64,000 nt of DNA, taken from Coturnix japonica. Lineage: Eukaryota; Chordata; Aves; Galliformes; Phasianidae. The stretch covers positions 1 to 64,000 of the forward strand of contig NC_029531.1 of NCBI RefSeq assembly GCF_001577835.2, given 5' to 3'. Below the pieces are notes generated by a model. The model was given only the letters and a program-made list of their open reading frames with translations. It was not told the origin of the DNA and searched no databases. How positions within the stretch are numbered: the stretch's first letter is position 1; the number at the start of each line of letters is the position of its first letter. The position numbers and the translations under genes are program-made. Below are positions 1 to 10,870 of this stretch, in pieces.

Positions 1-51
1 GAGAGATGAGACCAGCCCTTCACAGCTTTCTTCTCTTCTCCTCCGCCCCAG

Positions 52-998
52 CGGTGACTACCGCACCGAAGCAGCCAACAAGCACGTCTTCAAGTGCCCC
101 CGTGCAGTCCATGGCCTTCCGGCGGAGCCCCTCCGCACAGACCGCCCTCCAGGTACGTGACCCTGGCAAAGGCAGACCCTTCAGCCTGAGCATCCTCCAG
201 GGACGGGCTGCTGCTCAGAGGGCAACACGTCCCTCCTGCTCCCACCAGCGGGCTGTGCAGGCTGGCCCCTCGCTGCTGCTTCCATCTCCTCCATCCCCTC
301 ACGCACACACTCTCTGCTGCTCCTCCTGCAGGTCCTGGCACTTACACACTGCCCAGGCTGATGGGGCCCAACACAGCCTACACATCGGCCAGCCCCTGCT
401 ACTCCATGAGGGGAAGGAGCCAGCGTGGTCGCTTTGACGAGGACCTTGCCAAGGTGAGCTCTGCTGCTCCTCTCTTCCATGTTAGCGTCCAAAATCAGGC
501 TCCTCTCCCTGTGCCACAGGGGCTTCCAGCCCTGCTGCAGCTTTGCTTAATGCAGCCTTCCAGGGAAAGAGAGAGCCTTGAATGTGACCCCAGCCCCGTG
601 TGGCCATGACTCTCTTGCAGACTCCAGGTCCTGCGGCGCTCCCAGAGTGGCCGTGGATGTGTACAAGAAAAGGGCGCCCGCATACACCATGGCAGCCCGA
701 CCAAAACATGGAGAGGGCAAAGCAGTGAAGCCCGGGCCGGCAGACTACAACGTAGGCCAGGTAAGGCAGCTGCTCAGCTCTTACCCTCTGCTTCACAAGC
801 ACAGCCTTCACGCCTCTCCCCCCTCCCCTGGTCCTTCCCCACATCTCCCTTGCAGGGAGCGAGGGCAGCAAAGAAGGGCCCTTGCTGATCTGCCTTTCCT
901 TTCTGCCCTTCCAGGTGACGCTGATCAAGCCCCAGGCGCCTGCCTCCACTTTTGGGATCCGGCATTCCCTCTACACAACCCCCCTCATCGTGGAATAA
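52..998 (+). CDS. ODF3/CIMAP-family ciliary microtubule protein, 3' exons only
   Basis: This is the end of a gene entering from the left. Exons are 52-152, 332-453, 621-760 and 915-998 (TAA 996-998), all with GT/AG borders. The translation carries the Pro-Gly-Pro 'shippo' repeats typical of outer dense fibre 3 / CIMAP proteins: PGPGTYTLPRL, TPGPAA and KPGPADYNVGQ. It ends in the family's C-terminal block (VTLIKPQAPASTFGIRHS). Members are structural proteins of sperm flagella and ciliary microtubules. Exon 3 is odd: TPGPAA is in one frame, while the rest (VDVYKKRAPAYTMAARP onward) is in the frame that joins exon 4. The exon is 140 nt where 141 would keep the frame, so one base is missing, either as a sequence error or as a disabling change. 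A poly(A) signal AATAAA lies at 1136-1141. The family call is firm; the exact paralogue is not resolved, although the C-terminus looks closest to ODF3 itself. Confidence 0.8.
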
Positions 999-1135
999 GA
1001 CAGCACAGTCTGGAAGGCCGTTGGGGGAGAAGAGAGAGTAGCCAACATCCAGTCTCCTTCTGATCCCATTTCCCTTCATCCAGTTGGGCTTTTGCCCGTT
1101 ATACTATTAGATGTTAGTGTTAGGAGTAAGTCATT

Positions 1136-1141
1136 AATAAA
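1136..1141 (+). terminator. Poly(A) signal of the ODF3-like gene
   Basis: AATAAA lies 138 bp after the TAA stop on the same strand, in an AT-rich patch that contrasts with the GC-rich surroundings. Confidence 0.6.
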
Positions 1142-1289
1142 TTAATTAAAAACCTTATGTAGCCTTCTTGTTACTCCTTTTTCCTCACTGCTACACACAG
1201 GAATGCGCTGCCGCTCCCTGAAGCCTTTCTAACATCAGCGCATTGGAAAACGCTGATGCTTTATCAGTCATTTGCATTACTGAGGGGTT

Positions 1290-2505
1290 CTGTGTGGTCA
1301 CTGGGGATCTCTGGGATCCCTATGCGTCTCTATGGGGTCCTTATCGGTCTCTATCAGGTCCCTAGTGTGGCTCTGTGTGGTGATATGGGGTCCCTATGGG
1401 CCTCTTTGGGTTGATATGGGTTCTCTAAGGGTCTCTTTGGGATCCCTAAGGGTCTCTATGGGGTGATATGGGAACCCTATGGGTCATTATGGGGTTCCTA
1501 AGGGGCAATATGGGGTCCCTGTGGTGTCAATTGGGGCTCTATGGGGCTCTATGGAATCACAAGAGGTCTTCATGGGTCCCTAAGGGGCTCTTTGGGGTAA
1601 TATAGTGCTCTACGGAGCTCACTGGGGTCCCTGAGGGGCTCTCTGGAGTCCCTGTGGGTCTCTTTGGAGTCTATACAGGGCTCTATGGGATGATATGGGG
1701 TGATACAAGGTCCCTATGTGGCTCTTTGGGGTTTCTGAGGGGCTCTTCGGAGATTGTTGGCTCCCTATGAGGGTCTTCAAAGTCCCATTGTGGCTCTTTG
1801 TGATTCCTATGGAACTCTTTGGAGTCCCTGTGGGGTGATATGGGGCTCTGTGGAGTCCCTAAGGGGCTCTGTGTGGTACCTAACAGGCAATATGGGGTGA
1901 TACGAGGTCAATAAGGGGCTCTTTGGGTACCTAAGGGGTGATACAGGGCGATACAGGGTGATATGAGGTCTCTCTGGGGCACTATGGGGTCCCTAAGGTG
2001 CTCTGCGTGGTCCCTATGGGTCTCTATGTGGGATCCATGTGGTCACAAGGGTTTCCTGTGGGGCGATTTGGGACTCTGCGGTGTCTTTATGGGTCACTTT
2101 GGGATCCTTAAGGGTCACTATGGGGTCACAAGGGGTCTTTATGGGTCCCTAAGGGGCTCTATGAGGTCACAAGGGGTCCCTGTGGGGCTCTGTGGGGTGA
2201 TACGGGGCTCTATGGTGTCCTTGTGGATGACTTTGGGATCCCTAAGAGTCTCTGTGTAATCACAAGGGGTTTTCATGGGTCCCTAAGAAGCTCTATGGGG
2301 TCACAAAGGGTCTTCATGGGTCCCTAAGGGGCTCTGTGGGGTCTCAAGGGGTATTGATGGGTCACAAGGGGCTCTGTGTGTTCACAAGGGCTCTTCATGC
2401 GTCCCTACGGGTCTCTGTTCTCACAAGGGGTCCCTGTGGGGCTCAGTGGGGTCCTTATGGGTCACTTTGGGATCCCTAAGGGGCTCTATGGGGTCCAAGC
2501 CCCCC
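1290..2505. repeat. Degenerate minisatellite (GGGTCTCTATGGGG-like)
   Basis: About 1.2 kb of imperfect tandem copies of a unit near 18-24 bp, built from 'GGGGTCCCTAAGGG', 'GGGCTCTATGGGG' and 'GTCACAAGGGG' variants. Strand composition is strongly biased, with G and T on the plus strand. The open frames inside it (for example 1963-2259) are repeat translations with no protein character. No gene is seen here. Confidence 0.85.
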
Positions 2506-2965
2506 CCATCACCGACGCGGCACGGTGCAGTTCCGCTCTTTGTCCACGAGGTGGCGGTAGAGACCGCGGAAAGGGCTTCTCCAGAGGGGTCGGCGAAGTT
2601 AAAACAAGGATGGGGTCGGGGGGAGCCAAGTGACTCCTTGGGGGCTGACCTCAAAGTCACCTCGGGCAGGATGGCTCCTGGGACAGGCTTATAAGAGGAG
2701 GTGACACCCCCTTGTGCCATCCCTATGTGGAAACCCCACCAAGTTCAACCAGAGGCCAGAAAGAATCCTTCTAGACCCATAGCCTGGATGCCTCAGCCCA
2801 ACTCCTTGCAGAGGGCATCTCAGGGACCTCCCCAAAACCTCAGCACCGACCCTATTGGCTGCTGGTGCCAACCGGTGCCACCAGCGAGGCAAGAGCTGCC
2901 TGGAGAAGTGAGCAGCCCCTCCATCATCCCACTGCATCCGTGTGGAGCTGCACCATACAGACGCC
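2506..2965 (+). promoter_or_regulatory. 5' flank of the first CD1 gene
   Basis: Non-repetitive sequence between the minisatellite and the CD1 start. A TATA-like CTTATAAGAGG lies at about 2688-2698, some 270 bp before the ATG, and would imply a long 5' UTR. No other element is recognisable. Promoter function is inferred from position only. Confidence 0.3.
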
Positions 2966-5323
2966 ATGCAGCCCCATGCCATCCTCCTCCTCCTCTTCTT
3001 CTTCTTCCCTGGGAACTGGGCAGAGCCAGAGGGTAAGTGGGAACCATGGCTAACCCTAACCCTTCCTTCTCACCTCACCCTTATGGGGGGACTTTGGGTC
3101 AAGCTCGGGGACAGGAGATGGAGCTGAGGCAGTGTCGAGCTATGGGGGCGTCCCAAGGAGCCATCAGGGGTGACAAAGCTGGGGACACATCCCCCAGCTC
3201 TCTTCCTATCTCCTGCAGGCTCCTACATGCTCAAGCTTCTCCATTTTGCCACCTTCCAAAACAGCACCTCTGTGCTTGTGGGAGGAGTGGGGCTCTTGGG
3301 GGACATGGAACTGGGATCTCTGGACATCAGCACTGGGAACATCCACTACTACCGAGCCTGGCTGCGCCCAGCCTTGCCAAAAGAAGACTGGGACGTCATT
3401 GAAAGCTCCATCAAGTCATACATCAGGGATTTCAACAGGCTGGTGGAGATGTACGCCACGATGCCCTGTACGTGTGTCCTTTCCCCACCCCATTTCCAAG
3501 GTCCCCTCTGGAACATGAGGGGACTCTGGGGATCAAGCTTTGATGTAATAAGGACAAATGGTCACATTGTGGCTGGTTGTGATAAATGGTGCGTGTCTGC
3601 TGGGCAGACTTGGGACCTATGGTCACCTGTGGCAACTTTGGGCACCCTCAGCAGCCATTCTAAGGCCACCCCTTGCCAGCCCACTGGCTGCATTCTACTG
3701 TCCTTCCAGATATTAGTAACCCTGATGGGAGGGACAGAGGGACAGTTCCAGGGCTGGACACCTCCTGGATGGGCCTTGCAGGAAATCAGACCACAGGTGC
3801 CAGATTTGAGCTTTCAGGGACACTTTGGTATCACCACTTCTCTCTGTGGAGTAGTTCCAGAGAAGGGAAGTGATGCTCTGTGCTCATTCCCCTGGGGCTG
3901 ACTCAGTGTCACTGGGTGCCAGGGCTCAGCCCCAGCAGCCCTGCATGGGCTGTCCCCGTGTCACCACTGTGGCAGGGGACATCCCAGAAGGAACAGGTTG
4001 GGCTTGGAAGGGGGATGGGGGACAGGGAGACATTGGAGCAGCACTGGATCCATTCCCCAGAGCCCAGTAGCACCTTGAGGACTCATAGATTTCCCCCATG
4101 GCACTGAGGGGATGACAGTGCTGGGACAACATGCACAGAGGGAGGACACAAACATTCATTTTGGACCCTTGTTTTGACACTGGATACAAGAGCCAGAGGT
4201 TTTTTTTTTGCATGGGGACAACACTCAGTCAGACCTTAAGCAGCCACGAAGCTGAGTGCCCGCTCATATGGTATCATAAAGGTGATGCATATCAACTTTC
4301 CTGCTCTACCCCTTGCCCCCAGACCCTTTTGTCTTCCAGACCTCCGTGGGCTGTGAGCTCCAGTCCAACAGGACCGTCAGGACCTTCTTCAACATCGCTT
4401 ACGAGGGCCAGAATTTCATCCGCTTCTGCCTGGATACAGGCACTTGGGAGCAGATGCAACATAACCAGTTGTCAGCCACAGCCGAGCAGCTGATGGCCAA
4501 CGCCAGCACTCTCAATGAGGTGATCCAAGTGCTCCTCAACTACACCTGTGTGGATGTTCTGAGGCTTTTCATCCGGGCTGGCAAAGCAGATCTGGAGAGA
4601 CAAGGTGAGCTGACCCACATCAGCTCCCGACGTAGGGGGGGTCTGAGCGGTGCCGCACTGCAGTCCCCTCATATCCATCCCTCAGTGCCCCCCATCGCCG
4701 TGGTCTTTGCCCGCACTGCCGGCCCAGCACAGCTCCTGCTGGTTTGCCGTGTCACCAGCTTCTACCCGCGGCCCATCACCGTCACCTGGCTGCGGGACGG
4801 CCAGGAGCTGCCCCCGAACACCAGCACAGTGTTACCCAACGCCGACCTCACCTACCAGCTCCGCAGCACCCTGCTGGTGTCCCCCCGGGACGGGCACAGC
4901 TACGCCTGCCGCGTACAGCACCGCAGCCTGGGTGACCGCAGCCTCCTCGTCCCCTGGGGTAGGTTGTCCCCCTCGGGGGATGCGGCTCCCGAGCCCCGTT
5001 TCCTCGGCACGAGGAGCAGGAGAGCTGACGGGCTGTTTGTTGTCAGAGCGCTCCAAGAGGGGACTGAGTGCGGGGATCGGGGCCGTCCTGCTGCTGGCCG
5101 CGGCCGCCATGGCCGCACTGTTGGTACGGAGATACAGGTGAGACCACGTCCTGCCCCGCCGCTCCTCTCGGAGCCCCCCTTCCCTCCCCGCAGCGCCCAC
5201 TCTCGTTGCAGGAAGCGGCAGCGGATGGACGAGGGGCGCAGCGTCCCACTGGCGGAGACCACGGCGGGGCGATACGGGGGATGCGGCCGCGGAACAGCCG
5301 GGGAGGGGAGGGGGCACGTCTGA
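2966..5323 (+). CDS. CD1: CD1 lipid-antigen-presenting molecule, upstream copy
   Basis: Six exons: 2966-3032 (signal peptide MQPHAILLLLFFFFPGNWA), 3219-3467 (alpha-1), 4323-4604 (alpha-2), 4686-4958 (alpha-3), 5047-5137 (membrane span) and 5212-5323 (tail, TGA). The first four introns are phase 1 and the fifth phase 2, as is usual for class I-like genes; the product is 357 aa. Alpha-3 shows the Ig fold (LLLVCRVTSFYPRPITVTWL, then YACRVQH). Alpha-2 has cysteines in VGCELQ and YTCVDV that can form the usual disulfide. N-glycosylation sites include NST, NRT, NAS and NYT. The helical domains are hydrophobic and divergent, as in CD1. CD1 pairs with beta-2-microglobulin and shows lipids to T cells. 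The 36-residue tail is Arg/Gly-rich, with one Tyr in GRYGGC and no clear Yxx-hydrophobic sorting motif. A GATAAA at 5370 may serve as poly(A) signal. Chicken has two CD1 genes here; I cannot say which published name this copy has. Confidence 0.9.
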
Positions 5324-6548
5324 GTGCTTCTCAGAACCCCCCAGTGCTCGTGGCGGCTCCTCCAGCCCCGATAAAGGAACCCACCTGCCCACGAGTAACG
5401 AACCGCGACCTCCCGTCGGCACCTTCTGCGTTTTATCGCCCAACCACCGCCTTTATTAACCCCCTTCCGGAGATATTTGTACAAATATTTGTACAAACCC
5501 TCCCTCCAGCGACGCCCACCGACGGCGCTGGATGCGCTGAGCTGCACTGAGCTCCCAAAGGAAGGAGGCGCTCAAACATTGCACGGAGGTGCGAGTGTGA
5601 TCGGGGTTTTGAAGCAGGTTTCAAACCAAGCAGGTTTGAGGCGAACGGAGCACGGAATAAACGGATAATTTGACCCACGGGTTACCCGGTTTGTGAGGAA
5701 ATCCCACTTTCTCTGTAGGCATAACCGTGCTGTGGGGGCGAGGTGCTCCCAGGAGATGGAGGCAGCACCCCGATTACAGCCGGGGGAGGAACCCATTGAA
5801 CGATTCCAGCTCTGGAAGCAGAGGATCCCGACAGCGCCTCTGCACGCGTCAGGGCAGAACGGGGCTGGGAAGGGGAGTGCAGAGGGAGGGGGCTGGAGGG
5901 AAAGGCGAGGGGGAGTGAGGAGAAGCGATGCTCTGGGGGTACACACACCTGAGGGCCGCAGGGGATCAGCCTTTACCTGGGTCACACATCCTGTGGTCAC
6001 CTCAATGCCACCGGGGTCTGAGTGGGCAGAAGCCCCGCAGCCCCTCAGGGACACCAGCTGAGCTCTGGAAGGAACAGCACTGCGACCATCCACCCCGGCT
6101 CTGCTCTTGTACGAAGGAGGACTTCACTTCCCCTCGGCTGTGTTTTGGTTCTGCTTTTGCTCCAGTGTGGGGCCCATGGGAAAGGGGAAGAGAAACACAT
6201 CTGTTCGTGCCTGGGGTTGCTGGCTAGGAGGGTAGGGGGAGATGGGGGCTCCTGGTCACCCCGTATCCCCATGCCCAGCACCCATCACATGCTGCAGCAC
6301 CCCAGTGTGCTGCACATTGGGCACAAGAGTCCCCACCCTATGCCACCAGACAAGGGGTGCAGATGCTGCACGGTGACCCAAAAGGAAACAAGTTCAGCCT
6401 CGTTCCCTCCTATGCTTCTGCAGCCCTCAGCTTAGACCCTCCCAGAAACCTCACCAGCATCAGCCCCATTGGTGGAGCATGGCCTTTGGGACCCCACGGT
6501 TCTTCCTCTTCCCACCATCCCCGCTGCGCTGCCTTCGCTGCGGGCACC
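5324..6548. other. Spacer between the two CD1 genes
   Basis: Holds the 3' UTR of the first CD1 and the 5' flank of the second. A short palindromic repeat (ATTTGTACAAATATTTGTAC) lies near 5473-5492. A second AATAAA-type signal is at 5656-5661. The rest is moderately GC-rich single-copy sequence with no recognisable gene. Confidence 0.6.
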
Positions 6549-8619
6549 ATGTGGCCCCACTGCCTCTTCCTTTTCCTTCTCTTCCACAAGACATGGGCAG
6601 AAGCAGAAAGTAAGTGGGAGCCCCAGCTCACCCTGGCCTCCATCATGGGACCCTATAGCAGTTTGGGGGAGGGGGGTGGAATGGCTAAGAGACCTTTTCC
6701 TTTGTGATGGGGATGGTCTCCAGCATCGAGAGGCTGTCCCCGGCCTCACAGCACACAAAGGCACCCCGTCCATGCCCACTTGCCCCTAGATTGGGAATCA
6801 AGTGGATGAGCTTTTTGCCAGGACACCCTGCGTGTCCTATGACAGAGATAGTCGCCTGGGCTTGGGGTTTGCTGTGTGTAGGTCAAAGTACATCCCCTAT
6901 TCACCTCCCCCTCTTTCCTGCAGCCTCATGCTTTCCCTCAGAAGAAACACAGTTTTTCCAGTTCTTCTTCACGATGCTCTTGGACAACATCAGCTCCACA
7001 GAACTGACTGGGATGGCTACGCTGGCAGATTTACCCATAATAGTGCTGGACCCCCACACCTGGAGCTTAAACATCTGCTGGCCATGGGTCCAAGAGGTCA
7101 CAGCTGATAGTGAAGTGAAGAAGCTTCTGTCCTTCTCCATGATCGTCATACGCAATGCCATTCGGTTCTTGCATGAGATGGTCACAAAGGCAGGGTTGGA
7201 CTGTGAGTAGGAGGGACAGCTGCAGACCAAACAACCCAACCCCATGAGCACAGAGTTTGTGGGACCTGCTGGGGGTCTGACAGCCTCCAAAAAGTGATGG
7301 GTTGTGGGGTCTTTTGGCAGGGGCCAACAGCCTCCAAAGGGTGATGGGAAACGCTCTGTCTCCTGAGGCTTGTGGTTCAGTGGAGCACTGAAATGTATTG
7401 TGGGGTTTCTGCCCTCTACATATGGAGGACATGTGGGAGCTGCTCCCAAAATTAACAGGGCCATGGGAATCACCTGGCATGGATCAGGGAAGGGGAAACA
7501 TGAAGGAAAATATTGCAGAGGGACATTCTGGGGGACAAAGTGCTTAAGCTGACACCCTGCACTGCTCAGCCTTTCTCCCTTGGCAACTCATGTGGTCGTG
7601 ATGCCCATCGTACCCTCACCTCTCCAGCCATCCCCATGTCCCCTTGCTCACATAGCCTTCTGCCCCTTGCAGACCCGCTGATTTTCCAGATCCATGCAGG
7701 CTGCAAGCTTTACGCCAATGGAACGAGATGGAGCTTTGTCAACGCTGGGGAAGGTGGAAGAGACCTGGTGACATACAAGATCAATAGGGAGCTCTGGCTT
7801 CCCCAGACTTCCACCCCTCTGGCCAAGCTGATAAGCAAAACTCTCACTGACAACCGGGCTGTGTCAGGGCTTTTGGAGGACATCCTCTCCAGCCCCATCC
7901 CAAATTTCATCCTCATGCTGCACCAGAAAGGGAGAAAAGACCTGGAGAGACAAGGTGAGCAATCCTTGGCCCTTGGATAACCAACCTATTGCTCCCAGTC
8001 TGAGCTGTGCTCACACTGATCTACCATTCCTGTTGTCCCCAGTGCCCCCCATCGCCGTGGTCTTTGCCCGCACTGCCGGCCCAGCACAGCTCCTGCTAGT
8101 TTGCCGTGTCACCAGCTTCTACCCGCGGCCCATCACTGTCACCTGGCTGCGGGACGGCCGGGAGCTGCCCCCGAGCCCAGCACTGAGCACCAGCACAGTG
8201 TTACCCAATGCTGACCTCACTTACCAGCTCCGCAGCACCCTGCTGGTGTCACCCCAGGATGGGCACAGCTACGCCTGCCGCGTACAGCACTGCAGCCTGG
8301 GTGACCGCAGCCTCCTTGTCCCCTGGGGTAAGGGATGGGGATGGGATATGGGGTGGCCTGGAGTTGCCACACGCTCACAGCTATCCTCTGCTCTCTCTCC
8401 ATTCAAGAAAACCCCAGTGGGTCTTCCGCTGTTGGCGTCACCATCACCGTGCTGTTCCTCATTGCCATCATCATCGGGGGAGTTTGGTGGTGGAGGCGCA
8501 GGTGAGGGCTCCACCTGTGGGGTCTGAGCTCCCCAGAGCATTCAGCATGGCTTACAGTGGTATCCTCTTGCAGGAAACTCACTGGGTCTGGTAGAGATTC
8601 CCGGATGTTCCTCATCTGA
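6549..8619 (+). CDS. CD1: CD1 lipid-antigen-presenting molecule, downstream copy
   Basis: Six exons with the same phases as the upstream copy: 6549-6609 (signal peptide MWPHCLFLFLLFHKTWA), 6924-7202 (alpha-1), 7673-7954 (alpha-2), 8043-8327 (alpha-3), 8408-8501 (membrane span) and 8574-8619 (short tail, TGA); 348 aa. Alpha-3 is nearly identical to the upstream gene, with about a dozen substitutions plus a 4-codon insertion (PSPALS), while alpha-1 and alpha-2 are very different and contain other hydrophobic residues. Alpha-2 keeps the first cysteine (AGCKLYANGT), but the position matching the second (YTCVDV in the other copy) is not cysteine, so the normal alpha-2 disulfide seems absent. The transmembrane segment is followed by WWWRRR and a 14-residue tail ending RMFLI. 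No clear poly(A) signal was seen soon after the stop. Confidence 0.9.
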
Positions 8620-9775
8620 TGTCTGCTTTGAACCGAGACCTTCAGTCCCTGCTCCATTTCCAAGCCAGCTGCACCGATGGTGGTGACAAAGCAGTGCCAC
8701 GCCAGTAGGGGACAGAGCAGGACACAGAGGAGTGTGGAGAGATGGCCAAGCAACATCCCAGTTCCCAAGTCCAGACCCCATAATTTAGGGGAATTCATTG
8801 CCTTATGACAAAGTGCCCCTCTCCTCTTACCCTAACTGTGTACTGTGTCCCCATCCCTGTCCCAGTGTCTCTTCCTCATCCCTTCCCCTACACCCACCTT
8901 ATGTCCTTCCTCTGCCCCCTCATGGCCCCAGTCCTGTCCCTGCACCCCTTCTACAGCCCATGTCCTTCCATGTCCCAATCTGTCCCTGCCACACAACATC
9001 CTGTCCCTCTTCCACACCGCCTGTCTTTCCCATCCCATGCTCCCATCCTGTCCCTGTCTCTCTTCCCAGTCCCCACATCACTCTGCTGTCCCTGTGTCCC
9101 CTACCCTGTGGCTCTGGGGTGAGGTTGCCTTGTTGGATCCCAGCAAAATGGGGAAGAATGAGACAAAACCGTGAAGTTACGTATTTTATTTTTTCTTCCT
9201 GTAAAAACACAAACAGGCACAGGTGTTGCCATCACTGACCCTGGGAGGCAGGGCTGGGCCCATTGGGAGGGTATGAAGTAACGTCACCAAAGGATGGGGT
9301 GGCCAAGGGAAAGGGACACGTGGCCCCATCCAGCAGTGACATCATCAGCTGTGACGCAGCTTTGACCCCATGATGACACTCCGATGGCATTCCAGATTAA
9401 TTTCCTGGGACCCCGCTGTGACATCCCAATGACACAATGGTGACACCCTGTGGCCCCCAAGACACTTGTCTTATGCCATGGGGACACCTCTGTGTGTGGT
9501 GGTGACATCCTGGGCATCCTTCAGGACATCCCCGGGCCCCCCAGCATCCTTCAGCAATCCCAGTTCCTCCCTGATTGTCCTCACTGAGACTCACATGTTG
9601 AGACTCCCTGATATCCCCTGGGTTCTCCCAGTAACCCCTAAAGGCCGCCCCCTCCCCCCCCAGAGCTCCCACGATTACCCCTGAGAATTCCTAATACAAC
9701 CCTAGAGTACTCCAAGGACCCCTCCCCACAGCACCCCACAATATAACAACATCCATCCCAAAGCCTTCCCATCCA
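8620..9775. other. CD1 / LTB4R convergent 3' spacer
   Basis: The segment 8810-9120 is pyrimidine-rich on the plus strand, with many short 'CCTGTCCC' and 'CCCATCC' words. At 9185-9190 the plus strand reads TTTATT, which is AATAAA on the minus strand, about 590 bp after the LTB4R stop and suitable as its poly(A) signal. No gene is seen. Confidence 0.55.
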
Positions 9776-10870
9776 TCACGCCCTCCCACTGTCCCCCATC
9801 ACAGTGCTCTCCACCACCGTCCCCTCATCTGTTGTCACCGTTCCTTCTGCCACTGTCCTCCCATCCCCTGTTCCCATATCTTCCCCAGCCACCTCCTTGC
9901 CTCCATTCTCCTGCTGTCCCCGTGAGCTCCTGGCCCGATGTGTGACAGTCCTACGGGCACTGCTGGAGGCCGTGGAGCCCTCTAAGAGCCGGGGCAGGAG
10001 TGCAGCCCCTGCAGTGCGACAAAGTCCCCTCCCAGCACAGGCATAGAGCAGCGGATTTAGTGCACTGCTAAGAAATGCCAGCGCAGTGGCCGGCGGTCGG
10101 ATGGCCTTGGCAACCTTTCTTAGAGTCCCAGTGCAGCTCTTCAGCTCCACCACCACCTCCAACAAGCTGCCGACGTGGTAGGGTCCCCAGGTGACGGCAA
10201 AGGCGACCACCACGGCGGCCACCAACCTCAAAGTGCGTCCCCGCCGCGCCAATCGCGTCCTCCGCAGCCTCCGCAGCAGCAGCCCATAACCAACAGCCAC
10301 GGCGGTCAATGGCACAGCCCAGCCCAGCCCAGTCTCCAGCAGGTTGTGGGTCACCAGCCAAGCGGTGGAATTGTGGTTCCTCTTGCACATCCCATTCTCC
10401 ACGTGCCGAAAAGCGATAGAAGGGGTGGCCAACACCAAGGCCACCAGCCAAGTGATGGCAGCAGCCCCGTGGGCCAGATGGGTGGCACGGTCACCTGTCA
10501 GCACAGCAGTGGATGGCCGGGACACCACCAGGCAGCGGTGCAGGCCGAGCAGGGCAATGAGGAAGATGCTGGTGTACATGGCAGCTGCACAGATGTAGTT
10601 GCAACCGCGGCACGCGGCTGGGCCCAGGTCCCATCTGCCAGTGCTGAGGAATCGGATGTAAACGGGGCCGGTGAGCAGCGTAGCCACGTCAGCCAGGGCC
10701 AGATGGGCCACCAGAAGCATGGGGATGCTGCGGCGACGGGTGACGACCCAGCTCCAGAGCACGAAAGCATTCCCCGGCAGCCCTACGACCATTGCCAGAG
10801 ACAGCAGGGTCAGTCCCAGGGCAGAATTGGGGATTGCAGAGACAGTCGCATTGGAAGGAGGTGTGGGCAT
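9776..10870 (-). CDS. LTB4R: Leukotriene B4 receptor (class A GPCR)
   Basis: A single coding exon of 364 aa on the minus strand. The chosen start is the Met of MPTPPSNATV (10868-10870), because a splice acceptor (ctctccccacag) lies just upstream; the frame remains open upstream but would be intronic. Seven hydrophobic segments are visible. An N-terminal NAT glycosylation site, the TM3-loop cysteine (ACRGCNY), TM6 (VTWGPYHV) and an NPxxY-like NPLLY in TM7 fit a BLT receptor, as does the location beside the MHC CD1 genes. The receptor binds leukotriene B4 and drives leukocyte chemotaxis through Gi. The DRY position at the end of TM3 reads HRC (LLGLHRCLVVSRP). The Ser/Thr-rich tail ends in a degenerate Thr/Val/Glu/Gly repeat. 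The family is certain; BLT1 rather than BLT2 is likely from synteny. Confidence 0.88.
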   Translation of the reverse strand: MPTPPSNATVSAIPNSALGLTLLSLAMVVGLPGNAFVLWSWVVTRRRSIPMLLVAHLALADVATLLTGPVYIRFLSTGRWDLGPAACRGCNYICAAAMYTSIFLIALLGLHRCLVVSRPSTAVLTGDRATHLAHGAAAITWLVALVLATPSIAFRHVENGMCKRNHNSTAWLVTHNLLETGLGWAVPLTAVAVGYGLLLRRLRRTRLARRGRTLRLVAAVVVAFAVTWGPYHVGSLLEVVVELKSCTGTLRKVAKAIRPPATALAFLSSALNPLLYACAGRGLCRTAGAALLPRLLEGSTASSSARRTVTHRARSSRGQQENGGKEVAGEDMGTGDGRTVAEGTVTTDEGTVVESTVMGDSGRA

